Shown one piece after another: positions 17,794-27,104 of a DNA stretch of 64,000 bases; within the stretch, counting starts at the first letter, position 1; the number at the start of each line of letters is the position of its first letter. The notes beneath the pieces were generated by a model, which saw only the letters and a program-made list of their open reading frames with translations, ran no database searches and was not told the origin of the DNA. The translations under genes were made by a program, and so were the position numbers. The stretch covers positions 1 through 64,000 of the forward strand of contig JBKECO010000031.1 of NCBI GenBank assembly GCA_047974745.1, in the 5' to 3' direction. Origin of the DNA: JBKECO01 sp047974745. GTDB taxonomy: Bacteria; Bacillota; Clostridia; Lachnospirales; Lachnospiraceae.

Positions 17794-18659
17794 CCGTGTA
17801 TCTCCTTCAACTCTTCTGTGCTGAATGTATAGTTCGTATTGCAAAAATGACAGTTGATTTCTATGGGCTCACCCTCTGCGATCATGCTATCCAGCTCCTC
17901 TTTGCTGATACTTGTAAGTGCCTTTTTCACTCGTTCTTTTGAGCAGTTGCAGTAAAAAGATACTTCCATTCGATCTGTGAAAACGACTCCCATTTCACCC
18001 AGTATCTGCTTTAGGATTCCCTCCGGATTCAATCCCTGCTCCATCATTTCTGTTACAGATTTCAGATCCTTTAATTTTGTTTCCAGAAGTTCAATGGTCT
18101 CATCCGATGCATTTGGCATCAGTTGAATGATAAATCCCCCTGCCTGTCTGACGGTATTGTCCTTATTCATCAATACACCCAGTCCTACAGCGGAAGGCAC
18201 CTGCTCTGAGGTGGCAAAATAGTATGTCAAATCCTCTGCTATCTCTCCGGTCTGTAGCTCGATTTGCCCAATGTATGGCTCTTTTAAGCCCATATCCTTG
18301 ATTACATTAAGTATGCCGCCTCCAATGGAACCTCCTACATCTAGTTTTCCCTTATCATTTGGGGGAAGCATCACGTCTGGGACTTGAGCATAGCCCTTCA
18401 CGTTCCCCTTCGCATCTGCTGTCACGACAAGTGTGCGGACTGGTCCATCTCCTAGAATCTGAAGTGTAAGAATATCATCCTCACCCTTCATCATAGAACC
18501 CATCATCACTGCTGCTGACATGAGTCTTCCCAGTCCGGCTGTTACGACTGGACTGGTATTATGACGAGCACGAGCCTCTTCCACAAGATCTCTGGATGTG
18601 ACCGCAAATGCCCGAATCTGCTGCTCTGCAGCAGTTGCACGTATCATATAATCTTTCAT
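17790..18659 (-). CDS. hslO: Redox-regulated chaperone Hsp33
   Basis: Hsp33 is a cytoplasmic holdase chaperone switched on by oxidation. The C-terminal zinc site is intact: CxC in FYCNCSKERV and CxxC in NCHFCNTNY (near residues 235 and 268). The N-terminal dimer domain shows SPVVTAGLGRLMSAA and GGGILNVIKDMG. Length 289 aa is standard. AGAGGA precedes the ATG by 6 nt. It is the middle gene of a methyltransferase-hslO-nadE run. Confidence 0.97.
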   Translation of the reverse strand: MKDYMIRATAAEQQIRAFAVTSRDLVEEARARHNTSPVVTAGLGRLMSAAVMMGSMMKGEDDILTLQILGDGPVRTLVVTADAKGNVKGYAQVPDVMLPPNDKGKLDVGGSIGGGILNVIKDMGLKEPYIGQIELQTGEIAEDLTYYFATSEQVPSAVGLGVLMNKDNTVRQAGGFIIQLMPNASDETIELLETKLKDLKSVTEMMEQGLNPEGILKQILGEMGVVFTDRMEVSFYCNCSKERVKKALTSISKEELDSMIAEGEPIEINCHFCNTNYTFSTEELKEIHG

Positions 18660-18690
18660 TCGAATTCCTCTGGTCTTTCCTTTATTTCTT

Positions 18691-19464
18691 TTACACTATG
18701 TTCAACTGCATTGTCTTTTGCTTTTCACGGGCGATTACATAGACTCGTTCTGCATCGAAGGGTGGTGTCACGTTCCCTTCCTCATCGCAAAGTGAAAGAA
18801 ATTCAAGTCCAGCCTCTTCGATGAACCTTCTTAATGTTTCGATTCTATACGCTTTTTGAAAATGCATCTCATCATATCGGCTGTATCTGCCATCTTCATC
18901 TTTTATATAAAATGTCATATCATACATATTGATCATCGTTTCACTGTTATAATAATTATCCCAGATAAAACTTCCTTCTTCTCTGTTTTCACAGATCGTC
19001 TGATCCCCCAGTATCTCTTCATATTTATAGATCGTATTGAAGTCAAAAATAAACAGACCTCCCGGATCAAGATAATTGTTGACCAGTTCAAATACATGTA
19101 AAAGGTCCTTCTCATCTGTAATATAGTTAATGGAATCACAAATGCTGACAATTGCTTTTACCGTTCCATACAGTTCAAATTCTCGCATATCCTGATTCAG
19201 ATATAGAATGCTGTCCTGTCTTTCCTGTTCTTTCTTCTGAGCGATTGCAAGCATCTCTTCTGACAGATCGAGCCCGATCATGTCATATCCATCCTCCGAT
19301 AACAGTCTCGTCATCTTCCCCGTGCCACATCCAAGATCTAGTATGAGACCCTCTGAAATTGCATGTGAATTCAGAATGGAATGTAGATGACGGTGCCATT
19401 TTTCATATGGGACATCGTCCATGAATAGGTCATAGACCTCCGCAAATCCTGTATACTCTTCCAT
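18691..19464 (-). CDS. Class I SAM-dependent methyltransferase
   Basis: The 257-aa protein has the glycine-rich SAM motif LDLGCGTGKMTRLL near residue 43, an acidic residue in IGLDLSEEMLAIA, and NQDMREFEL. The FAEVYDLFMDDVPYEKW N terminus is common among clostridial small-molecule or protein methyltransferases. The substrate is not predictable. GGGAGG precedes the ATG by 4 nt. It is the first gene of the run that continues into hslO and nadE, a neighbourship that suggests joint transcription only. Confidence 0.88.
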   Translation of the reverse strand: MEEYTGFAEVYDLFMDDVPYEKWHRHLHSILNSHAISEGLILDLGCGTGKMTRLLSEDGYDMIGLDLSEEMLAIAQKKEQERQDSILYLNQDMREFELYGTVKAIVSICDSINYITDEKDLLHVFELVNNYLDPGGLFIFDFNTIYKYEEILGDQTICENREEGSFIWDNYYNSETMINMYDMTFYIKDEDGRYSRYDEMHFQKAYRIETLRRFIEEAGLEFLSLCDEEGNVTPPFDAERVYVIAREKQKTMQLNIV

Positions 19465-19599
19465 GTTTCCTCCCAGACTTCCACTAAAAAATTAGTAGTT
19501 ATCTATGTAATACTAACAAGATTCGCTTTTAAAAGCAAGCTTGATTATTACCTGTTAAACCAGTATACTTAGGCTTATATTTAAGATTCAGGAGGAATC

Positions 19600-20646
19600 A
19601 TGGCTGAAAATTATGAACACTATATCAGTAAACATTTAAAAGATATTTATAAAAAACGTCTTATTACACCGATCATCTATCTGCTGCTGATTTTCATCCT
19701 GTTGCAGTTCGTTCCAATTCTTGCAGTCGCAAGTCCTTATTCTGTAAATCCGGAAGATACCTTAGACCGTCTCTATCAGGAAAGCGAAGTCTATGTACAC
19801 ACCCAACTTAATGACCTGCAGTTTACCGGTTATACGAGAAATCAGTTCGGTCAGACCATTGGCTACTACTATTATTATCTGAATTCTGACAATGCTTTTT
19901 CCTTGGTCCTTTTATCACCTGCAACGAGTGAACAGGGGCTTCCATCCATCGATCAGGTCACTGTATTCGCTAAAATCATGCCTCGTTCCACTGTACTCAC
20001 AGATCTTTATAAAAATCTTGCCGCAGATCTTGGCTGGACGCTGGCGGGTGTCACTTCAAGATCTAGCCTGTATTATCTGAGTGAACCTGATTATCATTTT
20101 TTTGCTGGACTAATTCTGTTTTTATTTGCTGCTATTACTTCACTGGTCGCACTTTTATCCATAGTGTGCAGTATGGTCTATATCCTGTTTCCGCATCTTT
20201 CGCCACCGGTCAGACGGCTGTCACCATTTGGGAAGCCAAAACAGCTCCTCGCTCAGGCTGAGGAGGAGCTGGTGACACTTCCCCAGCTTGCCACGGAGGA
20301 TATGTTCATCACAGAGAATTTTTTTATTGAAACATCAAAGTACGGAACTGCTCTAATTCCCATCAAAGATATTCTATGGATCTATAAGCATTCTACACTG
20401 CATAAAATTTTTTGGTATCATATGAGTATTTCTTATTCCTTAAATATCTCTGCGACTAAGAAGATCTTTATAAGCTGTCCAAAAAATATCAAATCCGATA
20501 TCGATGGTATTATAGATTATCTTGCTGAAGCCAATCACAATATCCTTGTTGGCTTCAACGAAGAAAATCGCCTGAAAGTCAGAGAGATCCAGGGGCATCC
20601 TTTTCATCTTGAAAGACTCTTCGGGTTCTTGAAAAATCGATCGTAA
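19600..20646 (+). CDS. Uncharacterised membrane protein
   Basis: I do not recognise this 348-aa protein. It has one helix near the N terminus (about residues 22-45), an extracytoplasmic part of about 110 residues with a Tyr-rich stretch (GYYYYYLNSDNAFSLVLLSP), a second helical hairpin (about 167-200), and a cytoplasmic C-terminal domain of about 140 residues. That last domain (EDMFITENFFIETSKYGTALIPIKDILWIYKH) resembles PH-like folds of membrane-linked domains, as an inference from pattern only. AGGAGG lies 5 nt before the ATG. It is a single-gene unit convergent with the DUF1002 gene. Confidence 0.7.
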   Translation: MAENYEHYISKHLKDIYKKRLITPIIYLLLIFILLQFVPILAVASPYSVNPEDTLDRLYQESEVYVHTQLNDLQFTGYTRNQFGQTIGYYYYYLNSDNAFSLVLLSPATSEQGLPSIDQVTVFAKIMPRSTVLTDLYKNLAADLGWTLAGVTSRSSLYYLSEPDYHFFAGLILFLFAAITSLVALLSIVCSMVYILFPHLSPPVRRLSPFGKPKQLLAQAEEELVTLPQLATEDMFITENFFIETSKYGTALIPIKDILWIYKHSTLHKIFWYHMSISYSLNISATKKIFISCPKNIKSDIDGIIDYLAEANHNILVGFNEENRLKVREIQGHPFHLERLFGFLKNRS

Positions 20647-20665
20647 TTTTATGGATTACCTGTTA

Positions 20666-21802
20666 TTACAGCATACCCTTTAATTTTTCAAAGAGTCCTG
20701 ATAAAAATTCAACGATCTGATCCCAGAGATTCGTATTGCCAGTGAGTTCAGATATCTTATCATAAACACTTTGTGCGGCATCCTTAAGATCGTCAACATT
20801 TAAATCCAGTGCTCCAATTTTCGTCATCAGGTCAGTGATTTCACTGATCTGTTCTTCTGTCAGGCTCACATTGAACTCTTCCATTGCTTCCTCTATTACC
20901 TGCTGAATGCTTGCCTCATCAGTTAGTTCACCAGCAACTATTTGTTCCTTTATGTATGCGATCATACCTTCGATTTCTTCCGGAGAAGCATTTACAGAGC
21001 TTTCCAGTGCGCCTGTTATGACGATCTCCTGAATTGCCGCATCTACATTCTCCTGTGGGATCTCTTCGCCTGTGATTTCTTTATAAGTCTTGAATATTCC
21101 AACTAACGCTGCTGTTCCAGAGATTGGAAAAGGCGCTGCTACAATGATATCCGCATTATTAATACCGGCAGTAGCCAGAGCATTTTTATACATTCCAATC
21201 GTACAGTAGTTGATATTTTTTGTCGAAATCTTAAGTCCATTTCCGTCTTTTCTCTCGACAATCACAACAGAAGACAGTGATTTTGTTCCGATCTTTGAGG
21301 CGTCGATATAGGTTCCAAGATACGTATGCTCTTCTTCATTCGTTACATATAGAACATCATATTCACTCAAGGAGGCTGGATCTACGCCCATCAGCGATAA
21401 AACTGTTTGCTGCTGATCTGCTGTCAGATTTTCACCGAGAGCCAGAAATGGCTTGTCGTTCTTTTTCACTACGACACCATCATCATTTGCATCCTCATTG
21501 ACAGTGATCTCTGCCTTTATTTCTGTTGTTGGAACATATTGTGATTCTGTACTCTCTGTACTTTCTGTACTTTGCGAAGCCTCTGTACTTTCTGTACTGA
21601 TGGTGCTTTCTGTACTGACGGTGCTTTCTGTACTTCCTGAATCGCTTTCTGTTGTTGCATACGCCTCAGTTTCAGTTTCGGACGTCACCTCTGCTGTCAC
21701 TTCTGCACTCACTGTTTCAGCCGCTGCCTGTAATGGTGTCTGGATCAGCATTGTTGCTGCAAGCAGACCTACCAGTAATCTTTTTCCATTTGATTTTTTC
21801 AT
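20666..21802 (-). CDS. Secreted DUF1002 family protein
   Basis: A signal peptide (residues 1-30, hydrophobic core LLVGLLAATMLIQTPL, cleavage near QAAA-ET) is followed by a Ser-Thr-Glu linker built of TEST/STEST repeats (about 50-90) and then a DUF1002 domain (about 95-340). The linker is encoded by a near-perfect short DNA repeat, so its length is likely to vary between strains. Proteins of this family are extracytoplasmic in Firmicutes and have no established function. Length is 378 aa. Confidence 0.85.
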   Translation of the reverse strand: MKKSNGKRLLVGLLAATMLIQTPLQAAAETVSAEVTAEVTSETETEAYATTESDSGSTESTVSTESTISTESTEASQSTESTESTESQYVPTTEIKAEITVNEDANDDGVVVKKNDKPFLALGENLTADQQQTVLSLMGVDPASLSEYDVLYVTNEEEHTYLGTYIDASKIGTKSLSSVVIVERKDGNGLKISTKNINYCTIGMYKNALATAGINNADIIVAAPFPISGTAALVGIFKTYKEITGEEIPQENVDAAIQEIVITGALESSVNASPEEIEGMIAYIKEQIVAGELTDEASIQQVIEEAMEEFNVSLTEEQISEITDLMTKIGALDLNVDDLKDAAQSVYDKISELTGNTNLWDQIVEFLSGLFEKLKGML

Positions 21803-21842
21803 GTTTCCTCCCTTTCAGATCCTTCTACATTTTTTTTGCTCT

Positions 21843-23555
21843 CTACTGGCAACCCAGTAAAATGAACTGTATACTTTCGATGCCCTGATATACATTGAGT
21901 TCCGGATAATACAGTATGGATACTTCGGTATTGTCCTCCAGATAAGCATTCATCTGTTCTACCTCTCCAAAATAAATCGCCTGATAGCTGTATCCATTAT
22001 TGTCCGCAATTGAGATTCGCAGCACATTTTTGTTTTTTCCGATAATTCGCTTACTTCTGATTCGAATATTACGATCTGCAAATACAGGTTTCGTATTTCC
22101 CTTGCCAAAAGGCTCCAGATAAGAGAACTGCTGTATAAGTTCCTTTGATACATAGGACAGAGGCAGATGCAGATCGATCTTAATTTTAGGAACAAAGTCT
22201 TCCGGTACCAATCCTGAATTTTCATTCAGATATTTTTTTAGGTTAGGAAGATTTTCATGTAATAAGGACAAACCGGCTGCCATAGGGTGTCCACCGAACT
22301 TTTCCATAAGATGTCTGGCCTCTGACATTTTCTCGAACATGGAATATTCTTCAATCGATCTTCCGGATCCTTTTATTCCATGCTCCGCATTCGTCAATAC
22401 GAACACCGGATGATGATAACGCTCTCGGATTCTCCCTGCAATAATTCCAGCCAGACTCTCATGCAATGTCGGCAAATAGATGATCATAATATCATCTGTA
22501 AAAAGTTCATTGGATCGAATTTGATCCTCGGCTTCTTTCACGCCTAATGCAGTCATTTCCTTTCGTTCCTCATTTAATAGATCAAGTTCCAGAGCAATTT
22601 GATCTGCCTCAGTTTTATTTTCTGACAGTAGCAGTTTTAAGGAACGCTGCGCTGTAGAAATTCTGCCGCTGGCATTAAGACATGGTCCCAGCACAAATCC
22701 AATGTGATATACAGACAATGCATTACGATCTATCTGCTTTCGTTCGATCAGTGACTGCAGACCAAAATTTTTTGTCTCTCTCATCTTCCTGAGACCGAAT
22801 TTGACAATGATCCTGTTTTCATCCACCAGATCCATAACATCGCCGATCGTAGCAAATGCAGCATTTTCTATATATTCCATTGCACCGTCAATCTCCATAA
22901 GATCATACAAGGCTTGGATCAGTTTCCAGGCTACCGTAGCACCACAGATTTTTTTAAAAGGATAACTGCATTTCTCCTGTTTTGGATTGATGACTGCATC
23001 TGCTGTGTTCTTTAATTCGCGTTTTATACCATGTTCCTCAACAAAGGGAATTTCGTGATGATCTGTGATTATAACTTTCATCCCCAGCTTCTTCGCATAT
23101 TCGATCGCTTCAATTGCTGCGATTCCATTGTCACAAGTCACAATGACATCAATCTTTTGCTCATACGCCTGCAGAATTAGGTTCTCATTGATTCCATATC
23201 CATCCATGATTCGATCCGGAATTGCAACCGATACTTGCCCGCCTGCCTTTTCAATTCCTCTGTATAGTATATAGGATGACTGAATTCCGTCAATATCATA
23301 ATCGCCGATTATATGAATTCTTTCTCCTTTTTTAATACTTTCTTTAATAATTCCGGCTGCTTTATCCGCATCTTTCAGCAGATGAGGGGAATAGAGCATG
23401 TCCAGATCTCCATTTAAAAATGTGTTGATCTCCTTCTCATCTACGATATCTTTATTTCGAATTAATCGTGCAATTACCGGATCGATACTGAATTTCTCAC
23501 TGATTCCGGCGAAATCAGCTCCTTTATTGATTAAGATCCATTTCTCTTTCTGCAT
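21843..23555 (-). CDS. recJ: Single-stranded-DNA-specific exonuclease RecJ
   Basis: RecJ degrades single-stranded DNA 5'-3' in repair. DHH motifs are complete: IGDYDIDG (about 81-88), CDNGIAA, ITDHHE (about 143) and, in the DHHA1 part, GPCLNASGRI, HESLAGIIAGRI, KGSGRS and FGGHPMAAGL. An OB-like C-terminal domain follows. At 570 aa it is slightly short because the Bacillus-type C-terminal extension is absent. AAGGAAG precedes the ATG by 4 nt. Confidence 0.95.
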   Translation of the reverse strand: MQKEKWILINKGADFAGISEKFSIDPVIARLIRNKDIVDEKEINTFLNGDLDMLYSPHLLKDADKAAGIIKESIKKGERIHIIGDYDIDGIQSSYILYRGIEKAGGQVSVAIPDRIMDGYGINENLILQAYEQKIDVIVTCDNGIAAIEAIEYAKKLGMKVIITDHHEIPFVEEHGIKRELKNTADAVINPKQEKCSYPFKKICGATVAWKLIQALYDLMEIDGAMEYIENAAFATIGDVMDLVDENRIIVKFGLRKMRETKNFGLQSLIERKQIDRNALSVYHIGFVLGPCLNASGRISTAQRSLKLLLSENKTEADQIALELDLLNEERKEMTALGVKEAEDQIRSNELFTDDIMIIYLPTLHESLAGIIAGRIRERYHHPVFVLTNAEHGIKGSGRSIEEYSMFEKMSEARHLMEKFGGHPMAAGLSLLHENLPNLKKYLNENSGLVPEDFVPKIKIDLHLPLSYVSKELIQQFSYLEPFGKGNTKPVFADRNIRIRSKRIIGKNKNVLRISIADNNGYSYQAIYFGEVEQMNAYLEDNTEVSILYYPELNVYQGIESIQFILLGCQ

Positions 23556-23626
23556 AGTTCTTCCTTATCCTGATCAAATTTCTAATATGTGCAGAATAGC
23601 TTTGTCAAAGCATTTTGTCCTAATGA

Positions 23627-23658
23627 AAAAAACACCTGTGAACATGCCAGGTGCTTTT
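23627..23658 (-). terminator. Terminator of the chemoreceptor gene
   Basis: CACCTG (23633-23638) and CAGGTG (23648-23653) pair, and the minus strand continues into seven T. It ends the gene at 23685-25409. Confidence 0.7.
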
Positions 23659-23684
23659 ATTCCTTATTTTCTCCGGTGCTCTAG

Positions 23685-25409
23685 TTAGGAAACCTTGAAC
23701 TGGCTTGCTTCTGTATTCATTCGCTCGGACATTTCTGCATTTCTTTCCATTTCAGTCTTGACTGTTTCAATATTATTTACAAGTGCATTTGTGTTCTCTG
23801 CTGCATTTGTGACACCACCTGCACTTTCTTCAATTGCCGTGGAGATATCCATGATGGCCTGCTCGATATTCTGCATGATCTGCTCTAATCTCATTGCTTT
23901 ATCGCTGAAGTCTGTCATTGTAGTAGTTACATGCTCTGCATCTTCGCTATACTTCATACCGGTTTCTACAAAATTCTCATAATCCGGCATTATGGTATCA
24001 TCAATATAGTTTACAATGCTCTGTGAGTTATCGATCAATTCATTCACTGCTTTTGTAACACTAGAATTAATCATCTGGATATTGTTTGCTGTATCTCTTG
24101 TCGAATCTGCCAGCTGGCGGATCTCATCCGCCACCACTGCGAATCCTTTGCCAGCCTCTCCTGCCCTGGCAGCTTCTATGGATGCATTCAGTGCTAGCAG
24201 ATTTGTCTGGCTCGAGATACTTAATATTTCAGAGGTCAGCTTCGTGACCTGTTCTACGCTTTTACTATTGATTATGGCCTGATTTAATGTCTGTATAATA
24301 TTGCGGATCATATCTTCTGTCGAATTTTTATTCGTAACTGCCTGTTCTCGAAGATGATTTGCACGCCCCCGCATTTTTCCTGCATAGTCATTCATGGAAC
24401 CTGCTTCACCAGAGATCGCACTCACTTCATTACCAATATCACTTACATCTTTGCTCACACTTATGACGGAAGCGGAAATTTCCTCCATTGCAGCCGAAAG
24501 CTCTTCAAGAAGAACAGAAATATCACAGGCATTTAGGTTTGCTGTCCCTACTGAATTCACCACAGATACTGTGATCTTATCCAGACCACGCGCACTTTTT
24601 GCAACATTGCGTATTAGCTTTTGCAGTGTGTCCAGGAACAGATTGATACCACTCGCAAGCTGTCCAATTTCATCATTTGTTGAAATAGATACGCGTTTGG
24701 TAAGATCTCCATTGCCGCGTGTAATGTCTGTCACTATCTCACTAAGCTGCTCCTGTGTCTTGGCGATTGGCTTAAGAACTGTTTTTGTTATGGTCACGAC
24801 AATGATGATCATAACAGCGATCGCTATACTTACAACTGCTATCGTGGAAAGGATCGCTGAACGATACACGTTGTTCTGCGCAAGTATCGCCTGATCGACC
24901 TTTGCCTGGTTCAGTTCCACCAGCTTATTGAGATCCTTTGCAAGGATCTTTGCACTATCCTTTAAGATGGAGTTTGAATAGGAGCGAGCCGTAACCCTGC
25001 TGTTATCCTCAACTGCGGCTACAATTTTCTGATAGATATCCCAGAAATTTGCATATTCTGCCTGAAAAGAATCAAATGCTTCAACTTCTTCCTGGGAGAT
25101 CACATACTTCTCGTAATCCGCAATATTTGTCTCCAGTGTCTCTTTGGTCTCATTGATCTCTGCAATTGTTTTCTCTGCCGAAGCAAGTGTATCTGACATG
25201 GATAGTGAAAATGCAAATTTTTCCAGATCTTTAAAGTTCGAATTGATTCGATTTAAAGACTGAATGCTCTGCATATCCTTGGCTACGATTTTTTCACTTG
25301 TCTGAAATACATTCGTAACACTCCACAGACCCCATACGGATGCGAAAATTGCAAGGATGCCCAGTAATATGACTGGAATGATGATTTTAGTTTTTATGCT
25401 CGATAACAT
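23685..25409 (-). CDS. Methyl-accepting chemotaxis protein with four-helix-bundle sensor
   Basis: The 574-aa transmembrane chemoreceptor has helix 1 at residues 9-31, a helical periplasm-side domain of the 4HB_MCP type (about 32-185), helix 2 at 186-210, a HAMP segment (NGDLTKRVSISTNDEIGQLA) and the signalling hairpin with the conserved tip ALNASIEAARAGEAGKGFAVVADEIRQLA (quoted in parts near residues 415-445). It is an intact counterpart of the broken receptor at 45963. No cheA, cheW or flagellar gene is in the window. Confidence 0.93.
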   Translation of the reverse strand: MLSSIKTKIIIPVILLGILAIFASVWGLWSVTNVFQTSEKIVAKDMQSIQSLNRINSNFKDLEKFAFSLSMSDTLASAEKTIAEINETKETLETNIADYEKYVISQEEVEAFDSFQAEYANFWDIYQKIVAAVEDNSRVTARSYSNSILKDSAKILAKDLNKLVELNQAKVDQAILAQNNVYRSAILSTIAVVSIAIAVMIIIVVTITKTVLKPIAKTQEQLSEIVTDITRGNGDLTKRVSISTNDEIGQLASGINLFLDTLQKLIRNVAKSARGLDKITVSVVNSVGTANLNACDISVLLEELSAAMEEISASVISVSKDVSDIGNEVSAISGEAGSMNDYAGKMRGRANHLREQAVTNKNSTEDMIRNIIQTLNQAIINSKSVEQVTKLTSEILSISSQTNLLALNASIEAARAGEAGKGFAVVADEIRQLADSTRDTANNIQMINSSVTKAVNELIDNSQSIVNYIDDTIMPDYENFVETGMKYSEDAEHVTTTMTDFSDKAMRLEQIMQNIEQAIMDISTAIEESAGGVTNAAENTNALVNNIETVKTEMERNAEMSERMNTEASQFKVS

Positions 25410-25493
25410 AGAAAATCCCCTTCTCTTTTCTACTCTCTAGTAAAATCTAGTTTTTATTCAGTTAAGTTGTGTGCACAGATTCAATCCTATCTT

Positions 25494-26564
25494 TTAGTTG
25501 GAATCGATATCCAGTGTCCAGCCATATTTATCCTCTACATCGCCCCACTGAATTCCCGTCAGGTAATCATAGAGCTTTTGTGTCAGCTTACCAATGCAAA
25601 AATCATTCACTGTTATGCTGTCATCTTTATAGACAAATTCTCCTACCGGAGAAATAACTGCTGCCGTTCCTGTACCAAATACCTCCTCCAGGCTGCCATC
25701 ATGACCAGATTTCATAAGGTCATCTATTTCAAGACTCGTCTCAAGCACTTCATAGCCCCAGTCCTTTAATATATGAAGAATGGAGTCTCTTGTAACTCCG
25801 GGAAGTACGGTTCCGTTGATTGGAGCAGTATAAATCTTTCCATCGATCTTAAAAAGAATATTCATGGTGCCGACTTCTTCCACATATTTGCGGTGGACGC
25901 CGTCCAGCCATAAAACCTGGGTACAGCCCAGCTTCTCTGCTTTGACCTGTCCTGCGATCGAAGATGCATAGTTGCCGCCGCACTTTGCAAAACCGGTACC
26001 ACCCTTTACAGCTCTTACAAATTCATCCTCAACCAGAATTCTCACCGGATTGATACCCTCTGGATAGTATGCACCTACTGGGCAGCAGATGATCATGAAT
26101 ACATAATTTTTCGCCATATGTACGCCAAGTGAATGCTCTGTTGCAAACATAAATGGTCTGATATAGAGTGAGGTTCCCGGTTCTGATGGTACCCAGTCTC
26201 TCTCTACCTTCACCAGTTCTCTGACTGCTTCTACGAACATATTCTCCGGAAATTCCGGCATACAGAGACGCTCGTTCGATTTGATCATTCGTCTGGCATT
26301 CATTTCAGGACGAAACAGCTGAATGCTTCCATTTTTGGTTCTATATGCTTTCAGTCCTTCAAATGTCTCCTGTGCATAATGTAGTGTCACACAAGCGGGT
26401 TCTAATGAAAGTGGTCCGTAAGGAATGATCCTCGCATCATGCCATCCCTCCTGCATATCCCAATCCATCATGAACATATGATCCGTCATATGCTTTCCAA
26501 ATCCAAGATTCATTTGATCAGGTTTTTTCTTAAGCTGTTCTGCTTGTTCAAAACGTATTTCCAT
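25494..26564 (-). CDS. ilvE: Branched-chain amino acid aminotransferase
   Basis: IlvE is a fold type IV PLP enzyme that makes valine, leucine and isoleucine from their keto acids. It has MQEGWHDARIIPYGPL, LHYAQETFEGLKAYR, the PLP lysine region TGFAKCGGNYA, and EEVGTMNILF with LPGVTRDSIL. Length 356 aa matches the long eukaryote-like branch found in many Firmicutes. I start at the ATG at 26564 because GGAGG lies 5 nt upstream; it begins 28 nt after the ilvN stop. It is the last gene of ilvB-ilvN-ilvE. Confidence 0.95.
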   Translation of the reverse strand: MEIRFEQAEQLKKKPDQMNLGFGKHMTDHMFMMDWDMQEGWHDARIIPYGPLSLEPACVTLHYAQETFEGLKAYRTKNGSIQLFRPEMNARRMIKSNERLCMPEFPENMFVEAVRELVKVERDWVPSEPGTSLYIRPFMFATEHSLGVHMAKNYVFMIICCPVGAYYPEGINPVRILVEDEFVRAVKGGTGFAKCGGNYASSIAGQVKAEKLGCTQVLWLDGVHRKYVEEVGTMNILFKIDGKIYTAPINGTVLPGVTRDSILHILKDWGYEVLETSLEIDDLMKSGHDGSLEEVFGTGTAAVISPVGEFVYKDDSITVNDFCIGKLTQKLYDYLTGIQWGDVEDKYGWTLDIDSN

Positions 26565-26592
26565 TCTATCCTCCGGTTCCTTATTCCACATT

Positions 26593-27093
26593 TTAATAGC
26601 GACAGGATGTTGCAATGCTTTCCACTGCGACAGCACCGCCGCGAACGATCTCTATCGCATGAAAGCTGTTCTTTAACAGCTTGATCAGATCATTGTTACG
26701 GCGTTCTGTCAGCTTGCATTCCAGTAATACACTATCTTCACCAATATCAACAACTTTCACATCAAAGACCTGTGCGATTCTAAATACTTCATCCTTTTCC
26801 TTGAAGCCGCACTTATTGATTTTTGCGAACATGATTTCTTTCATATGAATTGGCACATTGGTAAGATCGATCACTTTAATTACCTCCACCATGCGATTCA
26901 GCTGCTTTTTGATCTGTTCGAACGTCGTGTCATCACTATGGACACCGATTGTCATTCGTGAGATCGTTTCATCTTCAGTTGGTCCAACAGTCAGGCTCTG
27001 CAGGTTGTATGACTTGCCTGAAAAAAGCCCGGCGACCTTAGCCAGTACACCAACTTCATTTTCAACATACAATGCTATCCATCTGCTCTTCAT
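26593..27093 (-). CDS. ilvN: Acetolactate synthase small (regulatory) subunit
   Basis: An ACT domain at the N terminus (residues 4-75, with ENEVGVLAKVAGLFSGKSYNLQSL split around the conserved Gly) is followed by the C-terminal ALS small-subunit domain. This subunit confers valine feedback control on IlvB. Length 166 aa is normal. It begins 11 nt after ilvB. The symbol ilvH is used for the same family. Confidence 0.95.
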   Translation of the reverse strand: MKSRWIALYVENEVGVLAKVAGLFSGKSYNLQSLTVGPTEDETISRMTIGVHSDDTTFEQIKKQLNRMVEVIKVIDLTNVPIHMKEIMFAKINKCGFKEKDEVFRIAQVFDVKVVDIGEDSVLLECKLTERRNNDLIKLLKNSFHAIEIVRGGAVAVESIATSCRY

Positions 27094-27104
27094 CTATATT
27101 CCTC

